Shown here in pieces: positions 44,698 through 51,857 of a stretch of 64,000 nt of DNA; within the stretch, counting starts at the first letter, position 1, and the number at the start of each line of letters is the position of its first letter. The notes below the pieces were generated by a model. It searched no databases, was not told the DNA's origin, and saw only the letters and a program-made list of their open reading frames with translations. Source of the stretch: Erwinia sp. SLM-02 (GTDB lineage: Bacteria; Pseudomonadota; Gammaproteobacteria; Enterobacterales; Enterobacteriaceae); the NCBI RefSeq assembly GCF_037450285.1, contig NZ_JAQISN010000003.1, positions 124,001-188,000 of the forward strand. The letters are read 5' to 3'. The position numbers were made by a program, and so were the translations under genes.

Positions 44698-45266
44698 TGA
44701 AGAAATTACTGACCACAACGGCGCTGGCCGTCAGTCTCTGCGCTGGCGCTGTCTTTCCGGCGTCTGCCGAAACTGTCGTGGGTACCGTCAAATTCTGGCA
44801 GTACATGCAGGCGGATGGCTGGAAATCGGCCGATGGCATGGACAATGACACGCTGAACAACACGCTCTACCAGGCCAGTGTCATTGGCAATTACCCCTGG
44901 ACTAAACAATTTCTGCTGCGTCAGCGCGGAGGTGGAGCTTATTTTCTCGCCGATAAGAAAACGCATACCGTACGCAGGCTGAATCTGAAACCTGCCAGCG
45001 GTTATTACTCCGATCTGACATCGGTCTACCAGGGCGAAGACCAGGGGAAAGGGTGTTACTTCACTATCATCGACACCCAGTATCAGCTGGAGCTGGCTGA
45101 CGAACCTCACAGCAACCAGGTGCTTGCTGCATTCCCGGAAAATTGTGTTAACAAACAGCAGCAGGCTGCCCTGGCGGCGAAGCGTTCTGCCTCAGAGCAG
45201 AAACTGCAGCAGTGGGTAGCCCAACAGAGTCTGGCAGAGTTGTGCCGACGCACCGGCAACTGCTGA
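44697..45266 (+). CDS. Exported protein of a CP4-type island, function unknown
   Basis: Secreted or periplasmic protein of 189 residues. A signal peptide covers about 1-24 (LAVSLCAGAVFPASA-E). The mature part contains the C-terminal cysteines CYFTI, ENCVNK and ELCRRTGNC. Two ATGs are possible (44694 and 44697). The second has better spacing to AAGGA and overlaps the regulator stop. It is the first of three consecutive exported proteins. No family name is assigned. Confidence 0.65.
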   Translation: MKKLLTTTALAVSLCAGAVFPASAETVVGTVKFWQYMQADGWKSADGMDNDTLNNTLYQASVIGNYPWTKQFLLRQRGGGAYFLADKKTHTVRRLNLKPASGYYSDLTSVYQGEDQGKGCYFTIIDTQYQLELADEPHSNQVLAAFPENCVNKQQQAALAAKRSASEQKLQQWVAQQSLAELCRRTGNC

Positions 45267-45280
45267 AAGGAATCTGCACC

Positions 45281-45733
45281 ATGAAGAAATTGTATCCACC
45301 TGTGCTTGCCGCTCTGACAGTTATCGGTGCCATGGGAGTCTCTGGCTGCGACAGCAAGGAAGATGCTGGCGTGAAAACGATAGCCCGGTTTAAGGACCTG
45401 GCTCCGCCACCGTTCAGCAAGATTGTGTCGCATAAATCCGATATTGCCCAGGAATGGGTAAAAAAGGATGCCTTTGGTACACCGCAATACACGGTGATGA
45501 AAACCCGTCAGTCGCCGGAAGGCTGTGAGTCAGGTAATTATTACTACATTGCTGACATGCAGCAGAAAACGGTGCAGCCGCTGATAGCAGCCCTGTGCCT
45601 TGCCGACAATATCACTCTGAGCTTCAGGATTGAGACCGACAGCTACACGGGTGAAAAATCAGTGGTGTATTCGCACGATGGCAAGGAAATGGGGAAACTC
45701 TATCTGCCGGAGAATCAGGAGAAAAATCCATGA
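45281..45733 (+). CDS. Lipoprotein of a CP4-type island (YfjS-like position)
   Basis: Predicted lipoprotein of 150 residues. The signal sequence ends in the lipobox VSGC (Cys22), followed by DSKED. An aspartate directly after the cysteine (position +2) is the inner-membrane retention signal in E. coli. The start ATG at 45281 follows AAAGGA. The stop overlaps the start of the IrmA-like gene. The order of exported protein, lipoprotein and IrmA-like protein after a WYL regulator echoes yfjR-yfjS-yfjT. Function unknown. Confidence 0.7.
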   Translation: MKKLYPPVLAALTVIGAMGVSGCDSKEDAGVKTIARFKDLAPPPFSKIVSHKSDIAQEWVKKDAFGTPQYTVMKTRQSPEGCESGNYYYIADMQQKTVQPLIAALCLADNITLSFRIETDSYTGEKSVVYSHDGKEMGKLYLPENQEKNP

Positions 45734-46179
45734 TGAAGCTGAAAGGCGTTATCTCAGTTTTCGCTCTGAGCCTCTGTCTGCTGTCACCTGCTCAGGCCGA
45801 AGAACAGCGTTACATCAGTATCCGCAACACCGACATGGTCTGGGTGCCGGGTAATGTCTGCGTCTGGCAGTTTCGCCTGGACAACGGCGGAAGTGGTGTA
45901 GGGGTCGGGCCTTTGACACTTTCCCTGCGTCTGAAAGATAAAGGGGGGAACACGCTGGCAATGGGGGATATGGCGGTGGCTGCATTTGGCGACAGCGATG
46001 CCACTCGCTCTCAGGAGGCCTCGCTGGAGAACGAATGCGTGGAAAACGTCAGCTCCGTCGAAATCATGAAGGCAACGGAAGAGCGTAATGGTTATCAGAT
46101 TGACCTGCCACTGTCCGTTTTCGACCCGAAGTACTACCGGCCGGTACAAGTCACGGTTGTCGGTGGTAAGGCATCCTAG
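45733..46179 (+). CDS. irmA: IrmA-family secreted protein
   Basis: Small exported protein of 148 residues resembling E. coli IrmA, a fibronectin-III-like secreted antigen described as an interleukin-receptor mimic. A signal peptide (SLCLLSPAQA-E) precedes the strongly family-like AEEQRYISIRNTDMVWVPG and FRLDNGGSGVGVGPLTLSLR. Conserved cysteines lie in GNVCVW and ENECVENV, and the end is LSVFDPKYYRPVQVTV. A start two codons earlier or later (45730/45733) cannot be separated. It is the last gene before a strong terminator. A host-receptor role here is not implied. Confidence 0.8.
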   Translation: MKLKGVISVFALSLCLLSPAQAEEQRYISIRNTDMVWVPGNVCVWQFRLDNGGSGVGVGPLTLSLRLKDKGGNTLAMGDMAVAAFGDSDATRSQEASLENECVENVSSVEIMKATEERNGYQIDLPLSVFDPKYYRPVQVTVVGGKAS

Positions 46180-46202
46180 CTGCTTGATTGCCCGCTTGAT
46201 TC

Positions 46203-46236
46203 AGCCCCTGTCGCTTATGCCACAGGGGCTTTTTGT
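46203..46236 (+). terminator. Rho-independent terminator after the irmA-like gene
   Basis: AGCCCCTGT and ACAGGGGCT form a nine-base perfect stem, followed by TTTTGTTTT. It ends the exported-protein transcript. Confidence 0.9.
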
Positions 46237-46250
46237 TTTAAGGAGCCTGT

Positions 46251-46481
46251 ATGACTGAACTCACTGAATTGCCTGATGGACCGTTTACGCGCCAGCAGGC
46301 GGAGGCGGTTGCCTCTCAATATTCCAACGTTGCTATAGAGGACGACCAGGGGACACATTTCCGTCTGGTTATCCGTCATGAGCGTTGCATGGTCTGGCGA
46401 GCCTGGAACTTTGAGCCGGATGCCGGTTACTGGCTGAACCGGTATATCACTCGTTATGGCATCCGCAAATTTCCTGCATAA
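46251..46481 (+). CDS. ykfF: DUF905 protein (YkfF-like)
   Basis: Small cytoplasmic protein of 76 residues found in CP4-type islands, function unknown. It begins MTELTELPDGPFTRQQAEAV and contains the conserved DDQGTHFRLVIR and WRAWNFEPDAGYWLNRYI. AAGGAG precedes the ATG. It is isolated between two terminators, so it probably has its own transcript or is read through. Confidence 0.85.
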   Translation: MTELTELPDGPFTRQQAEAVASQYSNVAIEDDQGTHFRLVIRHERCMVWRAWNFEPDAGYWLNRYITRYGIRKFPA

Positions 46482-46516
46482 CCACCACCAGCACATCACC
46501 GATATAAACAAAGTCA

Positions 46517-46557
46517 GGCCACACCTCCTTCGGGAAGTGTGGCCTTTTGTATTTTTA
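46517..46557 (+). terminator. Rho-independent terminator after the DUF905 gene
   Basis: GGCCACAC and GTGTGGCC form an eight-base stem around a CTCCTTCGGGAA loop, followed by TTTTGTATTTTT. It lies between the DUF905 and DUF932 genes. Confidence 0.9.
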
Positions 46558-46579
46558 CCCACTGTATAAGGAGTTATCC

Positions 46580-47401
46580 ATGCGATTAGCCAGCCGCTTT
46601 GGCCGTATAAACCAGATACGCCGTGACCGGCCTCTGACCCACGAAGAGCTGATGAGTCATGTCCCCAGCGTGTTCGGGAGTGACAAGCATGAATCTCGTT
46701 CAGACCGTTACACCTACATCCCAACCATCACCATCCTCGAAAGCCTGCAGCGTGAAGGCTTTGAGCCGTTCTTTGCCTGCCAGACAAAGGTTCGGGACCA
46801 GAGCAAGCGGGAGCACACCAAACACATGCTTCGCCTGCGTCGTGCCGGGCAACTGTCCGGGCAACAGGTACCGGAAATCATTCTGCTTAACAGCCATGAC
46901 GGCTCATCAAGCTACCAGATGCTGCCAGGGCTGTTTCGAGGCGTCTGTACCAACGGCCTGGTCTGCGGTCAGTCATTCGGCGAAGTGCGGGTACCGCATA
47001 AAGGCAATGTCGTCGAGAAGGTAATTGAGGGGGCTTACGAAGTACTCGGCGTGTTTGACCGTGTGGATGAGAAACGCGATGCAATGCAGTCGCTGGCGCT
47101 GCCAGCCCCGGTCCGTCACGCGCTGGCAAATGCCGCACTGAAGTATCGATTTGGTGAGGACCACCAGCCGGTCACGGTATCGCAGTTGCTGACCCCGCGT
47201 CGTCGGGAGGACTACAGTGATGATCTGTGGACTGTCTACCAGCGCGTGCAGGAGAACCTGATGAAAGGTGGATTGTCAGGGCGAACCGCTCAGGGGAAAA
47301 GCAGCCGCACCCGTGCTGTTACCGGTATTGATGGCGATGTGAAGCTCAATCGCGCCCTGTGGGTTATGGCAGAAAACATGCTCGAATTTTTCGGGCGTTA
47401 A
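46580..47401 (+). CDS. yfjQ: DUF932 protein (YfjQ/YafZ-like)
   Basis: Conserved accessory protein of plasmids and CP4-type islands, 273 residues as in E. coli YfjQ/YafZ, function unknown. It begins MRLASRFGRINQIRRDRPLT. The DUF932 core (GLFRGVCTNGLVCGQSFGEV) is in the middle, and it ends NRALWVMAENMLEFFGR. The frame opens at 46547, but the ATG at 46580 with AAGGAG upstream is the family start. Similar genes occur next to antirestriction genes, as here. Confidence 0.88.
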   Translation: MRLASRFGRINQIRRDRPLTHEELMSHVPSVFGSDKHESRSDRYTYIPTITILESLQREGFEPFFACQTKVRDQSKREHTKHMLRLRRAGQLSGQQVPEIILLNSHDGSSSYQMLPGLFRGVCTNGLVCGQSFGEVRVPHKGNVVEKVIEGAYEVLGVFDRVDEKRDAMQSLALPAPVRHALANAALKYRFGEDHQPVTVSQLLTPRRREDYSDDLWTVYQRVQENLMKGGLSGRTAQGKSSRTRAVTGIDGDVKLNRALWVMAENMLEFFGR

Positions 47402-47431
47402 ACAATCGTTCCGGCATAAGGAGATAGTTTG

Positions 47432-47872
47432 ATGGATACACAAAACCTTCAGTTCGCTGAGCAGACAGCAATCACGGCCTCAGTGGTCCCTGACGAGCTA
47501 CGCATCGGCTTCTGGCCGCAGCACTTTGGCTCCATACCACAATGGATAACCCTTGAGCCCCAAATCTTCGGCTGGATGGATCGCCTGTGCGCTGATTACA
47601 GCGGCGGCGTCTGGAGCTTTTACACACTCAGCAATAGCGGCGCATTTATGGCTCCGGAGCCTGACGGTGAGAAATGGACGTTGTTCAACCCGATGAATGG
47701 CAACGATGCGGAGATGAGCGGAGAGGCTGCCGGTATAGCTGTCTGCCTGATGGCATACAGCCACCACGCTTGTCGCACCGAGTGTGATGCGACGACTGAA
47801 CACTATTATCGCTTACGTGACTTTGCGCTAAACCATCCGGAATGCAGCGCCATTATGCATCTAATCGACTGA
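47432..47872 (+). CDS. klcA: Antirestriction protein KlcA/ArdB family
   Basis: Inhibitor of Type I restriction enzymes of the ArdB/KlcA fold, 146 residues. The family LRIGFWPQHFG is near residue 24. It is followed by PQIFGWMDRLCADYSGGVWS and the conserved GEAAGIAVCLMAYSHHAC. ArdB-type proteins block HsdR action in vivo by an incompletely understood mechanism. AAGGAG precedes the start. Its presence on an island that carries its own Type I system suggests protection during transfer into hosts with other systems. Confidence 0.92.
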   Translation: MDTQNLQFAEQTAITASVVPDELRIGFWPQHFGSIPQWITLEPQIFGWMDRLCADYSGGVWSFYTLSNSGAFMAPEPDGEKWTLFNPMNGNDAEMSGEAAGIAVCLMAYSHHACRTECDATTEHYYRLRDFALNHPECSAIMHLID

Positions 47873-47884
47873 GGAATACCCGAC

Positions 47885-48427
47885 ATGAGTACCGCATTAT
47901 CCCCGATGTCATCACAGCCTGAACTTTTCCAACTGACGGTTATGGCCCAGCATGGTTGCCTGCTTCCCGCGACATCCGGATTAACCCCCTATGCCCAACG
48001 CACCATTCGCCGCGCTATCAATCTACTGGATAAATATCTGCGTCAGCCCGGCAAATCCTTTACCTCCAGTACTGCTGCTCGTGACTGGCTTCGGCTACAG
48101 CTGGCCGGACAGGAGCGGGAAGTGTTTATGGTGCTCTATCTCGATAACCAGCACCGTTTACTGGAGAGTGAAACACTATTTGCCGGTTCGATTAACCATG
48201 TCCAGGTCCATCCTCGAGAGGTAGTGAAATCAGCGCTTCGCTTCAATGCTGCAGCTGTCGTGCTGGCGCATAACCATCCATCCGGTGACCCGGAGCCCAG
48301 CCAATGTGACCGCAACATTACGGGCAGGCTTAAAGAAGCGCTGGCACTGGTTGATGTGAACACTCTCGATCATCTGGTTATCGGATCAGATGGAATTGTG
48401 TCTTTTGCAGAGCGAGGCTGGATATGA
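47885..48427 (+). CDS. yfjY: RadC-family JAB-domain protein (YfjY-like)
   Basis: MPN+/JAB metallo-domain protein of 180 residues from the RadC group common on islands. The zinc motif is HNHPSGDPEPSQCD (HxHx7-10D-like) near residue 140. LVDVNTLDHLVIGSDGIVSF follows. The chromosomal RadC helix-hairpin-helix is absent, as is normal for YfjY. A role in DNA repair is not supported by current evidence. It begins 12 bases after klcA and continues into the toxin-antitoxin genes. Confidence 0.9.
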   Translation: MSTALSPMSSQPELFQLTVMAQHGCLLPATSGLTPYAQRTIRRAINLLDKYLRQPGKSFTSSTAARDWLRLQLAGQEREVFMVLYLDNQHRLLESETLFAGSINHVQVHPREVVKSALRFNAAAVVLAHNHPSGDPEPSQCDRNITGRLKEALALVDVNTLDHLVIGSDGIVSFAERGWI

Positions 48428-48437
48428 GGGTACTGCA

Positions 48438-48779
48438 ATGAAATCTACTGACTCAGAGAACGATTCATTTCTCAAGTGGGGTCTGAATCGTAATGTGACA
48501 CCTTGCTTTGGCGCTCGTCTGGTACAGGAGGGAAACCGGCTGCACTATCTTGCTGACCGGGCCAGTATCACCGGTAAGTTCAGCGAAGCAGAATGTCTTA
48601 AGCTGGATGTGGCATTCCCGCATTTTATCAGCCAGATGGAATCGATGCTGACTACTGGTGAAATGAATCCTCGCCATGCCCACTGTGTCACCCTGTACCA
48701 CAATGGTTTCACCTGCGAAGCCGATACCCTTGGCAGTTGCGGCTACGTATACATCGCCGTTTACTCCACCCATCGTTAA
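48438..48779 (+). CDS. yfjZ: CbeA/YeeU-family antitoxin (YfjZ-like)
   Basis: Type IV antitoxin-like protein of 113 residues. CbeA family members bundle MreB and FtsZ filaments and so oppose the cognate CbtA toxin without binding it. Visible: FLKWGLNRNVTPCFGARLVQ at the start, then GNRLHYLADRASITGKFSE. The end HNGFTCEADTLGSCGYVYIA is typical. The frame is open from 48390, but the ATG at 48438 gives the family start. It lies 20 bases before the toxin gene. Confidence 0.92.
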   Translation: MKSTDSENDSFLKWGLNRNVTPCFGARLVQEGNRLHYLADRASITGKFSEAECLKLDVAFPHFISQMESMLTTGEMNPRHAHCVTLYHNGFTCEADTLGSCGYVYIAVYSTHR

Positions 48780-48799
48780 CTACTTTCACAAGAGCAAAT

Positions 48800-49141
48800 A
48801 TGAAAACTCTACCTGCAACAAATCCGCAGGCGGCGAAGCTATGTCTGTCGCCCGTGGCTGTCTGGCAAATGCTGCTTGCACGCCTGCTGGAACAACATTA
48901 TGGCCTGATACTCAACGACACGCCATTCAGTGATGAAACGGTAATTCAGGAACATATCGATGCCGGTGTATCTTTGGCCGATGCCGTTAATTTTCTGGTG
49001 GAAAAGTACGTGCTGGTTCGTATTGATCGCAGGGGATTCGACTGGCAAGAACAGTCCCCATATCTGCGGGCAGTCGATATTCTGCGGGCGCGACAGGCAA
49101 CAGGTTTATTGAAAAGAAATCGTATTAGCGCGGCACGGTGA
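48800..49141 (+). CDS. ypjF: CbtA/YeeV-family toxin (YpjF-like)
   Basis: Cytoskeleton-targeting toxin of 113 residues. E. coli relatives block FtsZ and MreB polymerisation. It begins MKTLPATNPQAAKLCLSPVA. The conserved GLILNDTPFSDETVIQEHID and AVNFLVEKYVLVRIDRRGFD follow. A longer open frame starts at 48737, but the ATG at 48800 matches the family. It is the distal gene of the antitoxin-toxin pair, and a hairpin follows at 49207. Confidence 0.92.
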   Translation: MKTLPATNPQAAKLCLSPVAVWQMLLARLLEQHYGLILNDTPFSDETVIQEHIDAGVSLADAVNFLVEKYVLVRIDRRGFDWQEQSPYLRAVDILRARQATGLLKRNRISAAR

Positions 49142-49206
49142 ACATTGGGAATAGCCTTCCTGATTCACACTGCAGCTTTCCTTACTTATTTAATTTACTC
49201 ATTCCA

Positions 49207-49239
49207 AAAAGCACCTGCCGATGCTGGTTGGTGCTTTTA
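49207..49239 (+). terminator. Terminator-like hairpin after the toxin gene
   Basis: AAAAGCACC and GGTGCTTTT form a nine-base perfect stem with a 14-base loop and a short T-run that is part of the stem. Confidence 0.65.
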
Positions 49240-49258
49240 CTTATATGGACGAAATATC

Positions 49259-49378
49259 ATGCAAATTGAAGCTGTAACTTTAACTGGGCACATTATCGTA
49301 AGCACAATCCGGGAATGCTGGGCCGTCGTTGTTGATGGTTTTGACGCATACTACGAACAAGCTTATGATCCAGCATAA
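49259..49378 (+). CDS. Small ORF of 39 residues
   Basis: Not recognised. MQIEAVTLTGHIIVSTIREC followed by WAVVVDGFDAYYEQAYDPA. It lies between the toxin terminator and the Mrr-type gene. The ribosome site is weak. The predicted strand-rich pattern could be genuine, but it may be a chance ORF. Confidence 0.35.
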   Translation: MQIEAVTLTGHIIVSTIRECWAVVVDGFDAYYEQAYDPA

Positions 49379-49404
49379 TTTCTTTTCCTCATGAAGGGAC
49401 GGGT

Positions 49405-50412
49405 ATGGGCAACAGAATGTGGATGATCCGTGGTGACGGCGGCAAGCTCTATGACGATTTTCGCGATAAGCAAATTGTAGGCATCGGTTGGTCTCAGCTG
49501 GCTCCATTAGTCAAACCCGGCCTGTCCCGAGCCCAGTTACTCGCCTTATACCAGGAGGCAGATCCCTTAACAAAGCTGGGAACTGCGCGTTCTGGTGCAT
49601 CGCAGGTCTGGCGTTTTGTGAATGAGATCCAAAAGGGTGATTGGGTTATTACCTATTCGCCAGCCAACCGTACTTATCTGCTAGGTAAGGTTACATCTGA
49701 TTTCCAGTACCACCCTGAATGGGTAGAAGAGGGGATGGGAATCGCTCGACAGGTTAAATGGAATACTCAAGAAATTGACCGCGATAGACTGTCTGTTGCT
49801 ACCAAAAATACATTAGGTTCTACGCTGACGGTTTTCCAGCTTCCAGAATATGCGCTAGAAGAGCTTTTGCAGGATAAGAAACCCACTGCAGATGTAATTA
49901 CTCAGAATCCAATTGCGATGGATGAAGATGAGGTTGTTTCTGATCCGCTTCGCGACATGGAAATGCTGGCGTTTGAGGGTATCAAAGATCGTATCAACTC
50001 TCTTGACTGGGATGAGATGCAAAATCTTGTTGCCGGAGTTTTACGCAGTATGGGCTATAAAACGCAGGTCTCACCTGCGGGAGCCGATCGGGGTAAAGAC
50101 ATCATTGCTTCACCTGATGGGTTCGGTTTTGAAAATCCGCGTATCATCGTTGAAGTAAAGCACCGCAGGGAACAGATGGGAAGCCAACAGATACGCAGCT
50201 TTATCGGCGGTCGCCATAAAGACGATCGCGGGCTTTATGTTAGTACAGGGGGTTTTACGAAAGATGCTCGATATGAAGCCGACCGTTCGACAATACCACT
50301 GACGCTCTGGACACTTGATGATCTCGTCCGTGCGCTTATTGAGAACTACGAACAAGTTGATATCGAGACTAAACTTTTGGTGCCTCTGAAGAAAACGTTC
50401 CTGCCTGCCTGA
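49405..50412 (+). CDS. Mrr-type restriction endonuclease with a PUA/EVE-like N-terminal domain
   Basis: Predicted modification-dependent (Type IV-like) endonuclease of 335 residues. The C-terminal Mrr catalytic domain reads WDEMQNLVAGVLRSMGYKTQ, then GADRGKDIIASPDGF and RIIVEVKHRREQ. Catalytic Asp, Glu-x-Lys (EVK) and the glutamine in QQIRSF are all visible. The N-terminal ~150 residues (MWMIRGDGGKLYDDFRDKQI, then KGDWVITYSPANRTYLLGKV) look like an EVE/PUA-type fold, which elsewhere reads modified bases. It is the last gene before attR, a typical cargo slot. Confidence 0.85.
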   Translation: MGNRMWMIRGDGGKLYDDFRDKQIVGIGWSQLAPLVKPGLSRAQLLALYQEADPLTKLGTARSGASQVWRFVNEIQKGDWVITYSPANRTYLLGKVTSDFQYHPEWVEEGMGIARQVKWNTQEIDRDRLSVATKNTLGSTLTVFQLPEYALEELLQDKKPTADVITQNPIAMDEDEVVSDPLRDMEMLAFEGIKDRINSLDWDEMQNLVAGVLRSMGYKTQVSPAGADRGKDIIASPDGFGFENPRIIVEVKHRREQMGSQQIRSFIGGRHKDDRGLYVSTGGFTKDARYEADRSTIPLTLWTLDDLVRALIENYEQVDIETKLLVPLKKTFLPA

Positions 50413-50497
50413 ATCTTGCGTTGACTGCCATATCGGTGTTCTACTGGTATGGCTTTATACCCATTCGAAATGTCTATTTTTTGTACGGATTTTGACT

Positions 50498-50519
50498 TGT
50501 GGGTACAAGTGCGGGTATA
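50498..50519. repeat. Right integrase arm-type sites (candidate)
   Basis: A block containing TGGGTACAAGTGCGGGTAT, 20 of 22 bases identical to the left block at 18625-18646. It lies about 55 bases inside attR. Confidence 0.5.
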
Positions 50520-50572
50520 ACCATTTATTCCTGCTTATAAAATACATTGATATCAGTATATTAGGCGTGAAA

Positions 50573-50595
50573 TTCGAGTCCGGCCTTCGCACCAT
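50573..50595 (+). repeat. attR: right island boundary
   Basis: TTCGAGTCCGGCCTTCGC plus ACCAT repeats the tRNA-Leu 3' end with one substitution and one missing base, relative to 18479-18502. The fragment cannot form a tRNA by itself. Confidence 0.85.
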
Positions 50596-50615
50596 AGATT
50601 GAGTATGAAAATTAA

Positions 50616-50639
50616 AGCTACCGCGAGGTGGCTTTTTTT
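50616..50639 (+). terminator. Terminator-like hairpin, probably the original tRNA-Leu terminator
   Basis: AGCTACC and GGTGGCT (one G-T wobble) around GCGA, followed by seven T. It sits 20 bases after attR, at about the distance expected for the terminator of the uninterrupted tRNA gene. Confidence 0.75.
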
Positions 50640-50661
50640 GTTTTTGAACCGGCCAATTTTT

Positions 50662-50693
50662 TCCTTGTCTTCCTTGTCTTCCTTGTCTTCCTT
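50662..50693. repeat. 9-bp tandem repeat, about 3.5 copies
   Basis: TCCTTGTCT is repeated three times exactly, plus TCCTT. It is non-coding and lies just outside attR. It could vary in copy number by slipped-strand mispairing. Confidence 0.85.
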
Positions 50694-50874
50694 AGTCTGT
50701 TTTTATATCTATCTAATTGATATTAAATATTTTTATAAATTTCGTAAGGCTGATGCAGAGCGATAAAATCGCATGTTTAACGATTTTGCGTAAGGCTTGT
50801 TCAATTTATTTACTATATCTGATATTTTGAATTTACTGTTTTATTTTGTTTATTTACTAAATATCGAGGTGTAA

Positions 50875-51798
50875 ATGGAAAGTGTGGCTTTTGTACAGCT
50901 GGCACTGAAGGTTCTGGCATGCACACAAAAAGAGCTGGCTGAAAAGCTTGGAGTTTCCACAACGCAAATTAGTAAATGGAAAAAGGGTGACCACCTTTCT
51001 GAAGACATGGAAACTAGGTTCAGGAAGGTCACAGGCATCAGGCATTATGATCCTGAATTAATCTTGATGTGTGGGTCATTGGAAAATGCTGAAAAATGGT
51101 GTCGTTTAGTTGAGTTTTTGGCTTACAACGCTGCTGAAAGTGCAGAAACTGGGTATAACACCATTCCACTTACGGAAGATAACGAAGAGCTTGTAATCAG
51201 CATATTTCGTATACTAAAAGAAATGGGGGTGTCCATCCCTCAGTCATTTCCAACTGAGCTTGATGTGGTGTATGAGCTTGATGAGGAAGATGATAATGAG
51301 TCAAAATTTGAACTCATTTATGAAAATCCAATTTCAGAAATTATTTCAAAAATATTCTTTTCATTTAATGATGTTTATGGTTTTTATGCAGCCTATGTCG
51401 AAGATATTGTTATGAATGAAGTTATTGGTATGGATTATGATATAGTTTCTGAGATTGAATATAATTTACTTTCTCTGGCAGCATGTAAAATAGATTGTGA
51501 TGATGAAATAGCATTCAATTACGGGAAATTTAAACGAACCGTGTCAATGCAATATGAACGTTGGATTGATCATGTAAAAGAGTGTGCTTTTAGGGCCGGT
51601 GTTCCTCTGAAGGCTGAGTTACATAATCTTATCTATAGCTCCTCGGATGCCCTGGGTTGTGAAGCTGAAGCGGAAAGTTTAGGAATTAACCGTTCTCGAC
51701 TTCATCCTGATGTGTATATGAATGAACTTCTGGTAGGGATGAGAATGATTCATCAAGTTCTTCCGGCTATAATGAAAAAGTTGGATATAAGTGAATGA
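50875..51798 (+). CDS. XRE-type helix-turn-helix protein with a long acidic C-terminal domain
   Basis: A 307-residue protein. The N-terminal HTH is at about residues 13-38 (CTQKELAEKLGVSTTQISKW). The remaining ~260 residues are an acidic helical domain (LDVVYELDEEDDNESKFELI) of no family I recognise. GAGG precedes the ATG. Codon use is AT-rich, unlike the fimbrial and backbone neighbours. It is followed within 60 bases by a small membrane protein with a strong ribosome site, so the two may form one unit acquired by transfer. Confidence 0.7.
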   Translation: MESVAFVQLALKVLACTQKELAEKLGVSTTQISKWKKGDHLSEDMETRFRKVTGIRHYDPELILMCGSLENAEKWCRLVEFLAYNAAESAETGYNTIPLTEDNEELVISIFRILKEMGVSIPQSFPTELDVVYELDEEDDNESKFELIYENPISEIISKIFFSFNDVYGFYAAYVEDIVMNEVIGMDYDIVSEIEYNLLSLAACKIDCDDEIAFNYGKFKRTVSMQYERWIDHVKECAFRAGVPLKAELHNLIYSSSDALGCEAEAESLGINRSRLHPDVYMNELLVGMRMIHQVLPAIMKKLDISE

Positions 51799-51857
51799 TT
51801 TGTTTTTGACTGTTCTTAGTTTTGCTTACGACGATATGGTTAATTTAAGGAGGTGTT

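Larger units (their letters stand above)
50413..50874. other. Right island end and flank
   Basis: About 460 bases without a gene. They hold the right arm-type block, attR, the terminator-like hairpin at 50616, a 9-bp tandem repeat, and an AT-rich stretch that must contain the promoter of the XRE gene. Confidence 0.6.

Noticed and set aside
50662..50693. CRISPR-like repeat
   Set aside because: The 9-bp units are contiguous without spacers, and there are no cas genes anywhere in the window. It is a simple tandem repeat.
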